Of a stretch of DNA of 64,000 nucleotides, positions 62,456 through 64,000 are shown piece by piece. Where the stretch lies: NCBI RefSeq assembly GCF_004917075.1, contig NZ_SSYB01000001.1, positions 665,096 to 729,095 of the forward strand. Reading direction: 5' to 3'. The position numbers and the translations under genes are program-made. This DNA is from Geomonas edaphica. Its GTDB lineage: Bacteria; Desulfobacterota; Desulfuromonadia; Geobacterales; Geobacteraceae. Each line of letters opens with the position of its first letter. Positions within the stretch are counted from its first letter, which is position 1. The notes under the pieces are model-generated. The model searched no databases and was not told where the DNA came from. It worked only from the letters and a program-made list of their open reading frames with translations.

Positions 62456-63806
62456 AGGTGCCGCTTATGTCCAGTTCCGCGATCCTGAGCGACGGCGCGC
62501 CGGTTGAACCGAAGAAGCGCAGGTCGCTGCCGACCATATCCACCTTCCTGAAGAGTTCCAAAAGGTTTCCGGCCAGGGCGAGCCCCTTCACCGGATGCCG
62601 CAGCTCCCCCCCTTCCAGATAGAACCCGGAGGCCCCGACCGAGAAGTCGCCGGTGATGGGATTTGCCGTATGCATCCCCATCACGTCGGTGATGAGCACA
62701 CCCTTGGCCACGCCGCCGATAAGCGCGCCTGCGTCCGCCGTTCCGGGCTCGATGAAGAGGTTGTTCGCACCGAGTCGGGGCGGGCTCTTGATGGCGCCGC
62801 GCTGGGCGTTCCCGGTGGACGCAGCACCAAGGCGCTTCGCCCAGTAACTGTCGTAGAGGTACCCCTGGAGGACGCCTGCGGTGACGAGCGGCGTATCCTG
62901 CTGCGGCACACCTTCGCCGTCGCAGGGGGCGCTCCCCACCCCCCCCTCGAGAAGCCCGTTGTCGCGCACCGAGACGAGCTCTGAGAAGATGCCCTCCCCT
63001 ACCCTCCCGGCAAGGAGCGACTTCCCCTTGTGCACGCTCTCGGCGAGAAACGAAGTGGCGAGGACGTCGAGGAGGTCCGCCGCCACGCGGTTGTCGAGCA
63101 CGACCTGGCAGCGCATGGTGGGCATGCTGCGGGCGCCCAGAAGCGCCGTCGCCTTGCGACCGGCACCGGCGGCGACCTTTTCCAGATCGATGGCGGCAAA
63201 GCTTGGGGCAAAGGCGAAATCCCAACCGGTCTGAGCGTCGCCATCGGCCTCGGCCACGGCGGAAACGCTGCAGCTGTTGTAGCTCCCCATCGTCGCGGCG
63301 TTCAGGCCGTGCGAGTTCCGGACCAGGGTGTGGTAGACTGACTCGCCGTAGGCGCACTTTCTGACCCTTTTCACGCGCGGGTCGTAGGCGCGCACCAGGC
63401 GTTCGAGCTCGAGGGCGCGCCCGATCTTCGCCTCCTCGTCAAGAGCCGGGAGTGCGGGATCGTAGAGCCAGGGGAGTTCGGGGTAGGATGCGGCGGGTCC
63501 GGGAAGGGTGTACCAGGAATCCGGGCTCTGCATGCGGGCGGCGACGAGGGCCGCGTCCACCATCCGCTCGAGTGCTACAGGGTCCATCGTGGTGGAGAAG
63601 GAGAAGCCGAGCCCCTCTCCGTCAAGGAGCCGGACCGCCACACCGAAGGGTTCGGCGCAGCGGAAGGCGTCCACCTTACCCTCTTTCACCTCGATGGCGA
63701 GATCCCGCGCGCCGTAGAGCGCGATCTCCCAACCGTCGATGCGCCGCGCCCCGATCAGGCGCTCCACCGTCTCTGCGTGCCGAGCCAGTTCCATTTCATG
63801 CGTCAT
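62454..63806 (-). CDS. pmbA: Metalloprotease-like PmbA/TldE family protein
   Basis: 450 residues from the ATG at 63806. The PmbA/TldE fold shows LAIEVKEGKVDAFRCAEPFG, then the segment VLDNRVAADLLDVLATSFLA and the late RLGANNLFIEPGTADAG. The conserved TGDFSVGASGFYLEGGEL marks the subunit. TldE lacks the HExxxH zinc motif and pairs with TldD, as here. The complex degrades peptides and processes microcin-type precursors. The partner is likely the gene just beginning to appear at the right edge. Confidence 0.93.
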   Translation of the reverse strand: MTHEMELARHAETVERLIGARRIDGWEIALYGARDLAIEVKEGKVDAFRCAEPFGVAVRLLDGEGLGFSFSTTMDPVALERMVDAALVAARMQSPDSWYTLPGPAASYPELPWLYDPALPALDEEAKIGRALELERLVRAYDPRVKRVRKCAYGESVYHTLVRNSHGLNAATMGSYNSCSVSAVAEADGDAQTGWDFAFAPSFAAIDLEKVAAGAGRKATALLGARSMPTMRCQVVLDNRVAADLLDVLATSFLAESVHKGKSLLAGRVGEGIFSELVSVRDNGLLEGGVGSAPCDGEGVPQQDTPLVTAGVLQGYLYDSYWAKRLGAASTGNAQRGAIKSPPRLGANNLFIEPGTADAGALIGGVAKGVLITDVMGMHTANPITGDFSVGASGFYLEGGELRHPVKGLALAGNLLELFRKVDMVGSDLRFFGSTGAPSLRIAELDISGT

Positions 63807-63847
63807 AAGGGATTTCTCTTGGAATTTAAAGGAAGAGGCTGTCGTTA

Positions 63848-63885
63848 GCCCCCTCCCCCTGCGGGAGGGGGTTAGGGGGAGGGGG
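63848..63885 (+). repeat. GGAGGGGG-type intergenic repeat, first arm
   Basis: CCCCCTCCCCCTGCGGGAGG followed by GGGTTAGGGGGAGGGGG; a self-pairing G-run element distinct from the AAATCCCCCC family. Its inverted partner is at 63919. Confidence 0.65.
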
Positions 63886-63918
63886 AAGAAGCCATTATCT
63901 CTAGTGCTTGCAGCTTCA

Positions 63919-63955
63919 CCCACCCCCCTACCCCCTCCCGTCAAGGGAGGGGGGG
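63919..63955 (-). repeat. GGAGGGGG-type intergenic repeat, second arm
   Basis: CACCCCCCTACCCCCTCCCG followed by TCAAGGGAGGGGGGG; reverse-oriented copy of the element at 63848. The two flank the start side of pmbA. Confidence 0.65.
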
Positions 63956-63962
63956 AATCAAC

Positions 63963-64000
63963 TTAGAGTTCGAGGATCATCGCGATCTCGTCGCAGTCAG
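63963..64000 (-). CDS. 3' end of a minus-strand gene (possibly tldD)
   Basis: Only 11 codons and the TAA (63963-63965) are inside the window; they read DCDEIAMILEL. The position directly upstream of pmbA is where tldD often lies. The fragment is too short for identification by sequence. Confidence 0.35.
   Translation of the reverse strand, partial: DCDEIAMILEL

Overview
The window looks like chromosome from a GC-rich, anaerobic, metal-reducing deltaproteobacterium of the Geobacter group (Geobacteraceae, Desulfuromonadia). This rests on gene content: a dodecaheme c-type cytochrome, two signalling proteins with heme-binding CxxCH motifs in their sensor regions, many hybrid histidine kinases, a group 3b-type NiFe hydrogenase, a thiocarboxylate-type sulfur-assimilation cluster and a TrpB2-type tryptophan synthase. 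No tRNA, rRNA, CRISPR array, transposase or prophage gene was found. Codon use looks uniform, so this reads as core chromosome apart from repeat-rich intergenic regions.

Bases 1-4439 (+) hold a sulfur and methionine cluster: the end of MetY, a ThiS-like sulfur carrier, its adenylyltransferase, a JAMM protease, a siroheme sulfite reductase and a TusA-like protein, then mnmA. Together they resemble the protein-thiocarboxylate homocysteine pathway (HcyS/HcyF/HcyD with MetY and Sir) known from Wolinella. Bases 4443-9143 (-) hold modC and modB without modA, a chemoreceptor and a PHP-type phosphatase. Bases 9302-13131 (+) are a translationally coupled four-gene hydrogenase operon, hydBGDA. Bases 13132-14116 hold no protein gene; they contain a strong promoter, a probable 6S RNA, a perfect 20-bp palindrome and several smaller repeats.

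Bases 14117-19020 hold an SDR-like protein, a TPR protein, NAD salvage (pncB, pncA) and a DAHP synthase. Bases 19263-32486 (-) hold serA and a trp cluster (E ... G D C B2 F). TrpE is separated from trpG by a response regulator, a heme-PAS histidine kinase, a hybrid kinase and a 21-bp-periodic repeat array. An orphan DEDD exonuclease gene follows, then a second, 20-bp-periodic array, then htpG.

Bases 36282-50333 (-) hold a large hybrid kinase, an MshEN-receiver fusion, a LemA/TPM operon, a glycosidase-phosphoesterase pair preceded by a small Cys-rich ORF, a serine hydrolase, the dodecaheme cytochrome, a CDF metal transporter and recJ. Bases 50581-57557 (-) are a SpoIID-queA-tgt-yajC-secD-secF-TPR operon. 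Bases 57906-62397 (+) hold a heme-sensor HD-GYP protein behind a sigma-54-like promoter, two oligopeptide-ABC ATPases and an ArsR regulator. The window ends with pmbA/tldE (-) and the last codons of another minus-strand gene.

The most unusual structures are the two arrays at 30613-30930 and 33729-34008. Each consists of short alternating palindromic or inverted cores repeated every 20-21 bp (about two helical turns), with different core sequences. A dispersed G-run palindrome family also occurs in at least six intergenic copies.
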